Assembly (NCBI RefSeq): GCF_014280035.1
Contig: NZ_CP047957.1
Location: 1,302,001 to 1,366,000, forward strand
Origin: Synechococcus sp. A18-25c
GTDB taxonomy: Bacteria; Cyanobacteriota; Cyanobacteriia; PCC-6307; Cyanobiaceae
DNA: 64,000 bases
Direction of reading: 5' to 3'
The notes beneath the pieces were generated by a model that saw only the letters and a program-made list of their open reading frames with translations, searched no databases and was not told where the DNA came from. The translations under genes and the position numbers were made by a program. The stretch's first letter is position 1; every line of letters starts with the position of its first letter. Shown here one piece after another: positions 17,173 to 25,641 of this stretch.

Positions 17173-18273
17173 TCAATCGGGTTCTGCAAAATCAAGCCGA
17201 TCGTCGCTAGAGCAAGAGGCAATCTTCTCTTGATTCCCCGCCAATGAATTGTAAATGAAGGATACAAAGTTTTCAGGGCAAATCAAGTTGTTATCCCATA
17301 CACCATCATATTCTTGAGTGGGTCTAATGTGAATGATGTCTTCCAAGCTTAGCCCAAGCTGCTTTAGCCGTTCCACTTCTGTTGTCACTGCGATCAGCAT
17401 GTCGCGATACTGAATTAAGTCCTTGCGTCTCGGTCCATCAATTGACCCATTTTCTTTTGTTCGAAGATTACCGTGGCCTGGGATAATCAAAGTGTTGTCT
17501 CCTGTAAGATTAATCATTGATGTCACTGCATTGATCAATCCCCAAATTGAACCAGTTCTTAGGTCGATTAATGGATATCCTTCGGTCATATAAGTATCGC
17601 CGGTGAACAGGATGTTGAGCTTTGGAATCCAGATGGCGATATCCCCATTTGTATGTCCTGAAGGAAGGTGCACTAGTCGTATAACGAGATCATCAACGGC
17701 TATATTCATTTCATCGTTAAAGGTAATATTAGGTAGACCCGACGGGTCAAAGTCTGCGAGTGAAGCCATTTCGTTTCTGGCATTGATGTGGGCAATAATC
17801 TCGGCCCCGGCATCGCGAAACTGTGAATTTCCCAGAATATGGTCGAAGTGAGCGTGAGTATTGATTAGATAAAATAATTTTCTGGGTATCTTAACGTCTT
17901 GATGGATATTCTGATTGGCATTTGGCGAACAACCACTATCGACTGCAATGGTATGCACTGCTGCATCAAGTTTTTTCGAGTCTGCTTCAGGAGTCTTAGG
18001 TTTTAGTTTCTCGAGCAACGTCGTATTGCCCGCATAAAAATTATTCGAATTTCTTAAAGTCAGCCTCCACGATCCAATCGTCGCAGTGAAGGTCTTGTCC
18101 CCATCATGATTATCTTTGAGGAATGAACACAACCCAATGTCTGATCTGTTGGAGGCATCTCTCGAATCGCTGGACTCAGCAATGCGGTTATGCGATCTCA
18201 GGGGCACTGGCGTAACGGCGAGAGCAGAAGCAAACAGTGCAATCGAAAGACGACCAAGCAGAGAATTGTTCAT
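17173..18273 (-). CDS. Secreted metallo-beta-lactamase-fold hydrolase
   Basis: 366 residues with an N-terminal signal peptide (LSIALFASALAVTPVPLRS). The metal motif NTHAHFDHILGN is followed by VHLPSGHTNGDIAIW, LNILFTGDTYM and LIIPGHG, giving the full HxHxDH...H...D...H ligand set of the superfamily. The spacing resembles the quinoprotein-relay/class B-like group of exported MBL hydrolases, whose substrates are mostly unknown. Two additional cysteines occur after the signal and two near the C-terminus. It stands alone in the AT-richer stretch with no operon partner, so context gives no substrate. Confidence 0.8.
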   Translation of the reverse strand: MNNSLLGRLSIALFASALAVTPVPLRSHNRIAESSDSRDASNRSDIGLCSFLKDNHDGDKTFTATIGSWRLTLRNSNNFYAGNTTLLEKLKPKTPEADSKKLDAAVHTIAVDSGCSPNANQNIHQDVKIPRKLFYLINTHAHFDHILGNSQFRDAGAEIIAHINARNEMASLADFDPSGLPNITFNDEMNIAVDDLVIRLVHLPSGHTNGDIAIWIPKLNILFTGDTYMTEGYPLIDLRTGSIWGLINAVTSMINLTGDNTLIIPGHGNLRTKENGSIDGPRRKDLIQYRDMLIAVTTEVERLKQLGLSLEDIIHIRPTQEYDGVWDNNLICPENFVSFIYNSLAGNQEKIASCSSDDRLDFAEPD

Positions 18274-18896
18274 TACTCACGAATTATGACCTTGATGGTG
18301 TCGGTCTGCATCATCAGCTTCAACCAACTCATGGGAAGCCGATCCCTGCAGTGCACATTTTCAGTAGCTCATCCCTAAAGAGGGATGCCACGGTTGGCCT
18401 GCTCAAGCAAGGGTGAGATGCCCTTTGATCATGGTGTGAGAAGACATCTCACCTCTTCATAGCAATGGCAGCGAGAGCGAGAGTATCGAGCTCAAAATCA
18501 TGCATCCCATCACTGCCATCCCCCTGCCTGAGAATCCTGCTTCTTTTGCACGCAATTGTGGCTGCTCATCCCGACCGTACTCATCGTGACCCGCGTGTTA
18601 GAGCCTGTCAGCTGTGATGCGATTGAATGATTTGATGTTATTGAGGGTGTCAGTCATTAACAGTTAAACCAATCATTTTCGACATTTGTTGATTGGCTTA
18701 AAATTGTAATTCCCTTGGAGTGAACTGACTTTAATCTTAAGACAATGGGTTGCCTTTTTAAAAATCACCTTTCTTGCATGGTAGTTCGGATTCAAGTGTT
18801 TGCGGGTGCTGATTAATTCTTCGTGAGTTTGGGCAAGGCGATCGACTTGTCAGTTGCTGTCTTTGAGATTAAAGTTGGTGCCTTAAGGAATTTTAG
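18274..18896. other. Gap with inverted repeats, no supported gene
   Basis: About 620 bases. Two inverted repeats are seen (18370-18387 and 18412-18453, listed separately). A 50-codon plus frame from ATG 18466 to about 18618 is Arg/Ser/Pro/Leu-rich at first and ends HPDRTHRDPRVRACQL. I cannot support it as a gene. The rest is AT-rich. Confidence 0.4.
18370..18453. repeat. Pair of inverted repeats, possible structured RNA
   Basis: CATCCCT-AAAG-AGGGATG at 18370-18387 is a perfect seven-pair hairpin. GGTGAGATG (18412-18420) and CATCTCACC (18445-18453) form a second perfect nine-base inverted repeat with a 24-base spacer. Both lie in the leader region upstream of the MBL hydrolase start. They may form a small RNA or a binding site; no T-run follows. 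Confidence 0.35.
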
Positions 18897-19316
18897 ATGA
18901 ACAGTCGTTATGTGCTTGGAATTGATGAAGAGGAGCTTTGGTGCGCTTATGTGAATGGATCACCAGGTCAATTTAGTATCTGGTGGTCGCTGATAACTTT
19001 CGGCTTGCAGCGTAAGGAGCTGCATTCAGGTTGGCTGATTTTTACAAATCAGCGAATTGTTTTTTGCAAGCGTCATTGGTTAAAGCAGGCTTTGTTGGAT
19101 GTTTTTCAGCCTTTGATTCGTAGCAAAAGGATTCTCTGGGAAGTTGCCCTCGAAGATGTTGATTACATTCAAGCACGTAAATGTCTTGCAATTTATCCTT
19201 TTCATCGTGTTCAGGCGAAGCGTCTCGACGCCGGATTCTATGATTTTGGTTGTAGGGAGAAAAAAATTAAACCTCTCTGTGAGCGGCTGTCGCTCGACTA
19301 CCGATTACCGCTTTAA
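18897..19316 (+). CDS. Small protein with PH-like (GRAM/bPH) fold
   Basis: 139 residues. LHSGWLIFTNQRIVFCKRHW has the strand-turn-strand pattern (LTNxRLIF) of bacterial PH/GRAM-like domains. The residues around it (GEEELWCAYVNGS-like start, then a linker and a WEVALEDVDYIQA strand) fit one such domain filling the protein. No signal peptide is seen; one hydrophobic Trp/Phe-rich segment (about 27-40) may touch a membrane. No function is known. It sits alone at the right side of the AT-richer stretch. Confidence 0.55.
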   Translation: MNSRYVLGIDEEELWCAYVNGSPGQFSIWWSLITFGLQRKELHSGWLIFTNQRIVFCKRHWLKQALLDVFQPLIRSKRILWEVALEDVDYIQARKCLAIYPFHRVQAKRLDAGFYDFGCREKKIKPLCERLSLDYRLPL

Positions 19317-19398
19317 GTTGTTCAGACCATTGCCGTTTCTGCTTCCGAGTCTGTGCCAGCAATTTTTATGCCTTGATTGACGCTTAGTCCACCAGAAA

Positions 19399-19602
19399 TC
19401 ATGGGATTGGAGCCTCCGTGGTTGTGATTTGGCTGTTCGCTTCCTTGATTTCTATGGTCATCTCATGGGTGTGGTGGCTGATGAGCAGTCCACTGACAGC
19501 AATCACCACCAGTGATGCAGTCTTGACTAGGTCCAGCACTATCGGCAGATGAGCTCGTACCATCTCGCGTGGCGAAAGCTTCTGTTCTTGATGATCATCC
19601 AT
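19399..19602 (-). CDS. Small single-span membrane protein
   Basis: 67 residues. A charged, basic N-terminal part (DDHQEQKLSPREMVRAH) is followed by one membrane segment (IVLDLVKTASLVVIAVSGLLI) and a polar C-terminal tail with acidic residues and Thr/Pro. The clean segmentation makes it a likely gene despite its length. No family is recognised. Confidence 0.5.
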   Translation of the reverse strand: MDDHQEQKLSPREMVRAHLPIVLDLVKTASLVVIAVSGLLISHHTHEMTIEIKEANSQITTTEAPIP

Positions 19603-19799
19603 TGTTGGTCCGGCGATTGTTTTTTTGGTAGCAGACGTTCAGTTTTAAAGACGTGACTGTGACGTGAAATTAAAGTGTTCCTGTCAGCTGCTGTTGATCA
19701 GGATTCGATACGCACTCCTCTGCTCGAATGGTTGGTGTCAATTGCCTTGAAAGTCGTTGTTTCCGTGAATATGGCGATTTGGCAAGCATGTTCGGGTTC

Positions 19800-19997
19800 C
19801 TACGCGGCTTTTGAATCGCTGTTCGCTGCTGCCGGACCTGTTTCATGGAATGCTAGATCCTTGAAATCTTCACCCTGTTCGATGGCTTGTAGCTTGTAAA
19901 GAGCCATCGCGGCTTCATTCCACCGCGCGAGCTCAGTGGCCTCGAGCCATTGCTGAAAAAACATCACGCTCAGCACGTCCAGATCGACAGATTCCAA
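19800..19997 (-). CDS. Small helical protein of unknown function
   Basis: 65 residues, predicted largely helical, with FFQQWLEATELARWNEAAMA followed by ALYKLQAIEQGEDFKDLAFHE and an Ala/Ser/Lys tail. Balanced charge and amphipathic spacing support a real soluble protein. No family is recognised and no partner is evident. Confidence 0.5.
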   Translation of the reverse strand: MESVDLDVLSVMFFQQWLEATELARWNEAAMALYKLQAIEQGEDFKDLAFHETGPAAANSDSKAA

Positions 19998-20123
19998 CCA
20001 AACTCCGCGGCTTCTTGAAACTTATCCAGCCCTGCATTCGCAGCTAGAGGTCAAAACTGAAGAATCGAGAAAACTTTGCCGCCAAGTGCAGGCCGAATGG
20101 GTTGGTCGAGAGGCTTGATTCGA

Positions 20124-20399
20124 CTAAGGGCTGCAATGGTCAATTCTTTTGAGCAGTTCCTCTCGCTCCAATTGCGTGACCACGAACACTTCTTGTGCGG
20201 TCGTTCCACGCCGAGCCATGACCTTGTATCCACCACATACGGGAGTGGAGACACGCAGTTGAAGACCCGAACATCGTCCGCGGACCCGTGAAATCACCCC
20301 GGGTGTGATGGTCTGAATCTCAGGGTCTTTGGCGAGAACCTTCAGCCAAGGGATTAAGCCCTCCACATAGGTGCTGTGCGTGATGACCAGACGACCCAC
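20124..20399 (-). CDS. DUF2103 family protein
   Basis: 91 residues matching the conserved cyanobacterial DUF2103 family throughout: MGRLVITHSTYVEGLIPWLK, TPGVISRVRG and a basic LQLRVSTPVCGGYKVMARRG stretch. The family is described as a predicted metal-binding protein; the two cysteines (RGRCSG and TPVCGG) are candidate ligands. The Arg/Lys content suggests nucleic-acid contact (inference). It is divergent from the small gene at 20441 with a 41-base gap. Confidence 0.8.
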   Translation of the reverse strand: MGRLVITHSTYVEGLIPWLKVLAKDPEIQTITPGVISRVRGRCSGLQLRVSTPVCGGYKVMARRGTTAQEVFVVTQLEREELLKRIDHCSP

Positions 20400-20440
20400 G
20401 AGGTTCTAAAGACCTTCTAAACAAACATTGGACGAAGCTA

Positions 20441-20707
20441 GTGGATTTGGCTACAGAGAAGAGAGCGATCACATCGCCCATGCTTCGATCTGTTGACAAG
20501 CTTTGCCGCGAGGTGATCGGTCCGTTGCAGGAACGGTGCGGACCTCAGGCCAGGGTGTTGACGGCTGAAGTTCATGGCCATGAGGTGCGCGGGTTGGCTT
20601 TCTGTCCTGGAAAGGTGTTGCGCTATGTGCTCGAAGCCGAAGGCCGCCGTCTGAAAACCCGATCTCTGCTGCGATTGGCCCGTAGCAGCCGTCAACCAGC
20701 GGCTTGA
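20441..20707 (+). CDS. Small conserved-looking protein of unknown function
   Basis: 88 residues from GTG (an ATG 13 codons later is an alternative). It contains LRSVDKLCREVIGPLQERCG, then VLTAEVHGHEVRGLAFCPGK and a basic C-terminal tail RRLKTRSLLRLARSSRQ. Balanced composition and its place between two recognised genes support it as real. No family is recognised. It is convergent with the PucC-type transporter gene, 22 bases away. Confidence 0.6.
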   Translation: MDLATEKRAITSPMLRSVDKLCREVIGPLQERCGPQARVLTAEVHGHEVRGLAFCPGKVLRYVLEAEGRRLKTRSLLRLARSSRQPAA

Positions 20708-20729
20708 ACAACAGCGAACGCGTCAGCGT

Positions 20730-22118
20730 TCAATCCAGTTCACTCGCCAGGATGGAGCCGAGGGCTTGTTCAACCTTGCGCTGGAACAGCTTGGTGTCCA
20801 CGCGCAGCAACAACACGCCTGCCACCAGCAAACCGATGGCTTGAATGATGAACACGCCGGCGTAGGCAGCGAAGCTGTTTTGAGATCCCGTCAGGGTTCC
20901 AAACCCACTCAGAAGGGCGCCACCACTGATTGTGGCCAATCCCCGTGCATAGGCCTGAGCCAATCCCCAGACGCCAATGAAGGTTCCTGCCATCAGCGGT
21001 GATGTGAGCCCCAGCATCAGGGTGAGGCTCGCATTGGTACTGATCCCCGCTGCTGCACCAAACAGAAACAGCGCTGCTCGGAAGAGTGATTCGGAGCCCA
21101 GCGAACCGGCCACCACCATCAACACCACGAAGCAAGCTGATGACAATCCACCTGCCAAGGCTGTGCGTTGCGCGCCCAGGCGCGGTGTCAGGAGAAACCC
21201 GGTGCTGGCAATCCCCAGCAAGGTGCCTACTCCCCAAATGGCATTCAGTCGTGTCGTTGTGCACACGTCCATGCCAAATACGGCACCGCCATAGGGTTCC
21301 AGCACCGCTTCCTGCAAAAACAGTGAGAAGGTGAACAACGAGAGCACGCCGAAGAAATACCCCACCTGTGGTGATGAGCGCAGCACCTGCCAGGCCGCGC
21401 TCAGTGAGATCTCCTGTTCGGTGCTGGCCGCTGTTCCGGCGCTCTTCAATTGGGTGCTTACTCGGGGTTCCACTCCTGCGATGGACACCAACACCAGGGC
21501 GAAGATCACCCAAGGGGCAATGCTCACGAGTCGATCAACGCCGTTGATCACGGCTTCAATGCCGGCGCTTGCGCATGACGAACCCAGAAAGGCACTCAAC
21601 ACAATGGCCCCCGCCACGATACCTACCATCAACATCGACCAGACCACGGACACCAGGGCTGGTCGTTGCTTTTCAGTGGTCACATCCACCAGGAGTGCTG
21701 CGAAGGGCGTGGAACTGGCTGAAATCGCGAGGCCATAAAAGAGGAACACCACTGCGAGCACTACCCCCCGCAGAAACACACTGCTGCTGTCGCCCTCTTG
21801 TGAGGCTTCGGCGATCCACAACACGGTGCGCCCTGCCACCCAAGTGAGTGTGCAGAAGGCCGCTGCTCCACCAATGATGAATGGTGTCCGGCGAAGTCCT
21901 TTCCACCGGCAGCGGTCCGATCGTTGTCCAAACCAAACGCGTGTAAACGCCACGAGCTGCTGACTGCCGAGGGCCAGTGCCGTCAACGCGGCAGGGACCT
22001 CAAACTCGTCGATCAGCAATCGATTGAAAATGCCCAGGGTGAGAACGGACAGGGCACCTAGACAGGCCTGAAACAGACCCAGGCGTAGGGAGAGAGCGAC
22101 GAAGCGAGCAGATCCCAC
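20730..22118 (-). CDS. PucC/LhaA-type major facilitator protein (BCD family)
   Basis: 462 residues from GTG. About twelve membrane segments span the protein. The start (LSLRLGLFQACLGALSVLTLGIFNRLLIDEF) and FTRVWFGQRSDRCRWKGLRRTPFIIGG after segment 2 are characteristic of the bacteriochlorophyll delivery family (PucC, LhaA). In purple bacteria these help assemble light-harvesting complexes. Cyanobacterial relatives are presumed to handle chlorophyll or chlorophyll-protein assembly in the thylakoid or plasma membrane. It starts 39 bases after the end of clpS on the same strand. Confidence 0.88.
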   Translation of the reverse strand: MGSARFVALSLRLGLFQACLGALSVLTLGIFNRLLIDEFEVPAALTALALGSQQLVAFTRVWFGQRSDRCRWKGLRRTPFIIGGAAAFCTLTWVAGRTVLWIAEASQEGDSSSVFLRGVVLAVVFLFYGLAISASSTPFAALLVDVTTEKQRPALVSVVWSMLMVGIVAGAIVLSAFLGSSCASAGIEAVINGVDRLVSIAPWVIFALVLVSIAGVEPRVSTQLKSAGTAASTEQEISLSAAWQVLRSSPQVGYFFGVLSLFTFSLFLQEAVLEPYGGAVFGMDVCTTTRLNAIWGVGTLLGIASTGFLLTPRLGAQRTALAGGLSSACFVVLMVVAGSLGSESLFRAALFLFGAAAGISTNASLTLMLGLTSPLMAGTFIGVWGLAQAYARGLATISGGALLSGFGTLTGSQNSFAAYAGVFIIQAIGLLVAGVLLLRVDTKLFQRKVEQALGSILASELD

Positions 22119-22156
22119 GGAACGGTCGGAAGCGTCGCCCGACCCTAGGGGCTAGA

Positions 22157-22453
22157 TCAACACCGTTCGACTGGAGCCATCGTCAACCCTTGGGCGCCCA
22201 ATTGTTGGTGGTAAAGCTCTGCCTGTTCGAGTGGGCCACACCACACTTCAGCTGATCCCTCTCCGTCAATGCGCCGCGCCAAAGCCCAGGCACGGTCAGT
22301 GTTCATCCCGGGCACGATCTTGCAGAGGCACTCCACCACATGCTCGAAGGTGTTGACGTCATCGTCGAGGACGATGACCCGCGCTTGTGGGTAGCGCAGG
22401 GTTGAACGTTCACGTTCGAGAACCGTGGCGGTCCCGCTTGATGACGAAGTCAT
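22157..22453 (-). CDS. clpS: ATP-dependent Clp protease adaptor ClpS
   Basis: 98 residues. The ClpS core is seen: ARVIVLDDDVNTFEHVVECL (the DDxNTF motif contacts N-degron substrates), then NTDRAWALARRIDGEGSAEV and GPLEQAELYHQQL. It hands N-end-rule substrates to ClpC/ClpA. Cyanobacteria carry one or two copies; this has the canonical Asp-Asn pair. It is divergent from petN, with a promoter region of about 70 bases between them. Confidence 0.92.
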   Translation of the reverse strand: MTSSSSGTATVLERERSTLRYPQARVIVLDDDVNTFEHVVECLCKIVPGMNTDRAWALARRIDGEGSAEVWCGPLEQAELYHQQLGAQGLTMAPVERC

Positions 22454-22526
22454 GAGATCTCGTGAACGAACAGCAAGTGTTGGCCTTGAACCTTAGGTAA
22501 AGTTCCCATACCGCAATGACACTTCA

Positions 22527-22628
22527 ATGCTTTTCACCCTCGGATGGGCTGCTTTGGCTGCATGTTTCAGCTTCTCGATCGCCATGGTGGTTTGGGGACG
22601 CAACGGTGACGGCACGCTGAATTTCTGA
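22527..22628 (+). CDS. petN: Cytochrome b6-f complex subunit 8
   Basis: 33 residues (ATG 22527 to TGA 22628): [20 protein letters not shown] followed by [13 protein letters not shown]. It is almost identical to known cyanobacterial PetN, with one transmembrane helix and the conserved VWGRNG(D)G ending. PetN is a small structural subunit of the thylakoid cytochrome b6-f complex. It is too short for ordinary ORF cut-offs. A 50-codon small membrane gene begins one base after its stop. Confidence 0.93.
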   Translation: MLFTLGWAALAACFSFSIAMVVWGRNGDGTLNF

Positions 22629-22629
22629 C

Positions 22630-22782
22630 GTGGCTGAGACCCTTCAGTCTCCTCTCTTCAATCAGGTCTTAGCCATTGCTGCTGCATCGTTGCTTGTGTT
22701 TGTCAGTGGTGCAGTGATCTATCTCTCGACCGTGGAGTGGAGAGACCGACGACGTCGCCGTTCCACCAGTGGACGCAGCTGA
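22630..22782 (+). CDS. Small single-span membrane protein after petN
   Basis: 50 residues from GTG at 22630 to TGA at 22782. An N-terminal polar part (AETLQSPLFNQV) is followed by one membrane segment (LAIAAASLLVFVSGAVIYLS) and a strongly basic C-terminal tail (WRDRRRRRSTSGRS). It begins one base after the petN stop and overlaps the start of the DUF3352 gene, so it is probably translated from the same message. No family is recognised; the topology suggests a small thylakoid protein (inference). Confidence 0.6.
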   Translation: MAETLQSPLFNQVLAIAAASLLVFVSGAVIYLSTVEWRDRRRRRSTSGRS

Positions 22783-24184
22783 GCTACGGCGTCATTGCTT
22801 TGTTTGGTTTCGGTTCGCTGCCCAGAGATCCGGCTTGACAGCCCTGGGCATCGGTTTGCTGCTTGCTGTTGGCGGTTTGGGTTTGCAGCTCACCTCCGCT
22901 CAGCGTTTCCTCGGCGAGACACCGGTCGCTGCTCTGGCGCGGTTGTCCCGGGTTCTGATCATGATTCAGAGTTTCAAGGGTGAGCCCACACGGACTCCTC
23001 CGCGTCTCTGGAGCGATCGTCTCGGGGTTCAACCAGCGAGGGAGCTGTGGCGTCGTTATAGTCGCGCCGTTTGGTGGCAAGCCTGGTCTCAAGATGGTGA
23101 GGCCTACCTGGTGCTGCCAGCATCAGCATTGCCAACCGATCTCAAAGGTCTGCATCAGCACCGGGTCGGGGCACTCATGGTGTTGGGATCAGATGCTCTG
23201 CATCGACAGCAACTGGAACGGGTCTTATCCGCAGATCCGCCCGTACAACCTGTTGTTGAACCTCACACGTTGTTGGCGTCGTGTCTGACCAGCCTTGATC
23301 GTGGTCCGGCCGTGTATTGGCAGTCTGACGCGGTGGCTTCTCTCAGTGGAACGTTGGCGCCACTGCTTCAGCAGGGTCGTGAGGGATGTGTTCAGCTCCA
23401 GCTGACATCCGATCGTCTTCGTTGGGATGGTGTCATCGGTGAACGTTCACTGACCGCATCCAGCCAGCGAGTGTCCATCACAGAGCGCAGCGCCGTGCCG
23501 GTCACCAGCCCAGCTTCAGAGGCACCCTCCTCTTTGCTGAGCGTTCAAGGTCGCCGCCTGGATCTCATTCTTGGAACATTGTTCTCCCGCCAGATCATTC
23601 AGACCCCTTTGGAGACGCATTACGGCTTGAACGTGAAAATGCGCACGCTCCTTGCGGATCGACCCTTCGCCTTGCGACTTCTGCAACGCGATACTAGCGG
23701 CTATCGAGCCGGTCTTCAGGTTCAGCTGCAACTGAACGGAGATCGCCAGGCTTGGCAATCTGTTCTTCAGGCCATCGCTGATCGCCTGCAAGACAAGGGT
23801 TTTGAGCGTTTGTCCTCAACAGGCCCAACGACATCTGCAGCGGATCCAAAGCTTTGGCGCCGTCGTAACGACAAGGACCAAGCCCTCGTGGGTGGTTGGC
23901 AGTGGTTGCCCGAAAGCAAGTTCAACGTGCTCAGCATTGGTTTTGGTATTGAACCAGCCAACGACGCGTTTCTTCCCTTTGCTGGCCTTGATGGCGAGTC
24001 AGACCTGACGGTGCAGGTTCTGCCGGAGCAGCTCAATCAGCTCGGACTTCTCAGTGGACGCTGGCCGAAGCCCGTCGAACGCGCTTCGGTTTTGCGTTTC
24101 CGTCTTCGCTCCCTTCAAAACCAGTCAACCCAGAGGCCTTGGTGGCGTATGAACGGAGAGCTGCAATTGACACCTCAGCCTTGA
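22769..24184 (+). CDS. DUF3352 family protein, membrane-anchored
   Basis: 471 residues from GTG at 22769 (upstream limits are not certain). A membrane segment at about residues 22-42 (LTALGIGLLLAVGGLGLQLT) is followed by a long soluble domain assigned to the DUF3352 family, conserved in cyanobacteria. PVQPVVEPHTLLASCLT and SAVWWQAWSQDGEAYLVLP-like strands mark the repeated fold. The function is unknown. It overlaps the small gene before it and is convergent with thf1, with a ten-base overlap of the two ends. Confidence 0.6.
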   Translation: MDAAELRRHCFVWFRFAAQRSGLTALGIGLLLAVGGLGLQLTSAQRFLGETPVAALARLSRVLIMIQSFKGEPTRTPPRLWSDRLGVQPARELWRRYSRAVWWQAWSQDGEAYLVLPASALPTDLKGLHQHRVGALMVLGSDALHRQQLERVLSADPPVQPVVEPHTLLASCLTSLDRGPAVYWQSDAVASLSGTLAPLLQQGREGCVQLQLTSDRLRWDGVIGERSLTASSQRVSITERSAVPVTSPASEAPSSLLSVQGRRLDLILGTLFSRQIIQTPLETHYGLNVKMRTLLADRPFALRLLQRDTSGYRAGLQVQLQLNGDRQAWQSVLQAIADRLQDKGFERLSSTGPTTSAADPKLWRRRNDKDQALVGGWQWLPESKFNVLSIGFGIEPANDAFLPFAGLDGESDLTVQVLPEQLNQLGLLSGRWPKPVERASVLRFRLRSLQNQSTQRPWWRMNGELQLTPQP

Positions 24185-24888
24185 GCAACCTTTTCCGCTT
24201 GCTGACGCTCCCGCTTGCGACGTTCAGCTGCCAGGGTTTCTTCCATCAACTCGACGGCTTGGGCCATCTTTTCCAAGTTGCTGCGATAGAGCGTGAGGTC
24301 CTTTTCAAGACGGGGGCGTGACAGACCGATTTGTTCACCGAGGGCATGAGCTGTTGCACTCAATGCCTCAGGGTCTTCGCTTTCGCTTCCCTGCGCTGCT
24401 GAGAGAAGACTGAAGAGGCCCACAGCCATCAGTCGTGAATAGTGAAAACTCTCTCCACCGAGCGCTGCCAAGCCTGTCGCCAGGGGCTCAGGTGCCTTGT
24501 CACCCTTGGCAGTGAGCCATGCCTGGACGTCCTCAACACTGTGACCTTGCACCGCTTTGGTGCTTCCCTCAGCCAGCGCTTTTAGCTTCTCTGCGTTGAA
24601 GCCGTTGCAGCTGCAAAGAGCAGCAAACATGGGTTCGATCTGTTCTTCTGGCCGGTATCCCTTGGTGAAAGCGTGAAACACCTGGCGTAGGCCAACGGCA
24701 AAGAGTGCATTCACCTGGAAATTGGTCTGATGACTGAGCAAGTGCAGCTCTACCAGCAGTTCATCAGCAGTCCGTCTGTACAGCGATGGAATCACATACG
24801 GGAAGGCAGTGTGAAACGCTTTCTTGCTGTCAGAGATTGTCGGAAACCCAGTCAACGTCTTGGTCTGCTGTGTCGAAGTGAAAACCAT
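24175..24888 (-). CDS. thf1: Thylakoid formation protein Thf1 (Psb29)
   Basis: 237 residues. The start [21 protein letters not shown]-like segment and [22 protein letters not shown], then [16 protein letters not shown], are family signatures. The C-terminal coiled-coil ([19 protein letters not shown] to the end, [12 protein letters not shown]) is present and intact. Thf1/Psb29 takes part in photosystem II repair and interacts with FtsH proteases. ftsH and clpP nearby fit a photosystem-quality-control neighbourhood, though they are separate transcription units. Confidence 0.95.
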   Translation of the reverse strand: MVFTSTQQTKTLTGFPTISDSKKAFHTAFPYVIPSLYRRTADELLVELHLLSHQTNFQVNALFAVGLRQVFHAFTKGYRPEEQIEPMFAALCSCNGFNAEKLKALAEGSTKAVQGHSVEDVQAWLTAKGDKAPEPLATGLAALGGESFHYSRLMAVGLFSLLSAAQGSESEDPEALSATAHALGEQIGLSRPRLEKDLTLYRSNLEKMAQAVELMEETLAAERRKRERQQAEKVAQG

Positions 24889-24936
24889 AGCGCCGCTCTT
24901 GCCGCCGTTAGGATTCCGCCAGTGAGGAGGTTCAGC

Positions 24937-25527
24937 ATGATCCCCATCGTGATCGAGGAATCCGGGCGCGGGGAAAGGGCGTTTGATATCTACTCACGCC
25001 TGCTGCGCGAGCGGATCATTTTTCTCGGCGAAGCCGTCACCAGTGAGTCGGCCAACAGGATCGTTGCGCAGCTTCTTTTCCTAGAGGCCGAGGATCCTGA
25101 GAAGGACATTTACCTCTACATCAATTCACCCGGTGGTTCGGTGTATGACGGCCTGGGGATCTTCGACACCATGCAGCACATCAAACCCGATGTGCACACG
25201 GTGTGTGTCGGTCTTGCCGCCAGCATGGGAGCTTTCCTGTTGTGCGCGGGGACCAAAGGAAAGCGGAGCAGCCTGCAGCATTCCAGAATCATGATTCACC
25301 AGCCACTGGGTGGTGCACGAGGCCAAGCCAGCGACATTCGCATTCAGGCCGATGAGATTCTTTTTCTAAAAGACCGCCTCAACTGCGAATTAGCTGACCG
25401 TACCGGTCAGCCTCTCGACAAGATTCAGCTCGATACGGACCGCGACTTTTTTATGTCTCCGACAGAAGCCAAAGAGTATGGTTTGATTGACAGCGTGATT
25501 GACAAGCGTCCGGTGCATTCCGTCTGA
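24937..25527 (+). CDS. clpP: ATP-dependent Clp protease proteolytic subunit
   Basis: 196 residues from the ATG at 24937. The serine-protease triad is Ser96 in [10 protein letters not shown], His121 in IMIHQPLGG and Asp170 in TDRDFFMS, so it is a catalytic ClpP and not the inactive Clp[17 protein letters not shown] is the conserved strand region. The paralogue number cannot be read from sequence; cyanobacteria carry several. It is followed by a strong terminator at 25559 and faces ftsH. Confidence 0.95.
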   Translation: MIPIVIEESGRGERAFDIYSRLLRERIIFLGEAVTSESANRIVAQLLFLEAEDPEKDIYLYINSPGGSVYDGLGIFDTMQHIKPDVHTVCVGLAASMGAFLLCAGTKGKRSSLQHSRIMIHQPLGGARGQASDIRIQADEILFLKDRLNCELADRTGQPLDKIQLDTDRDFFMSPTEAKEYGLIDSVIDKRPVHSV

Positions 25528-25558
25528 CGCGCCGATTACAAACGACGCTTTTGCCAAT

Positions 25559-25586
25559 CCTCCCACAACGAAGTGGGAGGTTTTTT
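25559..25586 (+). terminator. Intrinsic terminator of clpP
   Basis: CCTCCCAC (25559-25566), loop AACGAA, GTGGGAGG (25573-25580), then six T. A perfect eight-pair stem with T-run, 30 bases after the clpP stop. Confidence 0.9.
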
Positions 25587-25590
25587 CATG

Positions 25591-25616
25591 AAAAAAGGCC
25601 AGCAATGTTGCTGGCC
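25591..25616 (-). terminator. Intrinsic terminator of ftsH
   Basis: Read on the minus strand, GGCCAGCAA (complement of 25608-25616) pairs with TTGCTGGCC (complement of 25597-25605), followed by six T (25591-25596). It lies 26 bases after the ftsH stop and is immediately beside the clpP terminator. Confidence 0.9.
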
Positions 25617-25641
25617 TGATGATCACTTGATTTTGAATCGT

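Noticed and set aside
18466-18618. 50-codon plus frame ending HPDRTHRDPRVRACQL
   Set aside because: Lacks a clear ribosome-binding site and has low-complexity start; kept only as part of the gap description.
20770-21513. 247-codon minus-strand frame within the PucC-type gene
   Set aside because: It is a different phase of the same strand as the transporter, and lacks any recognised motif.
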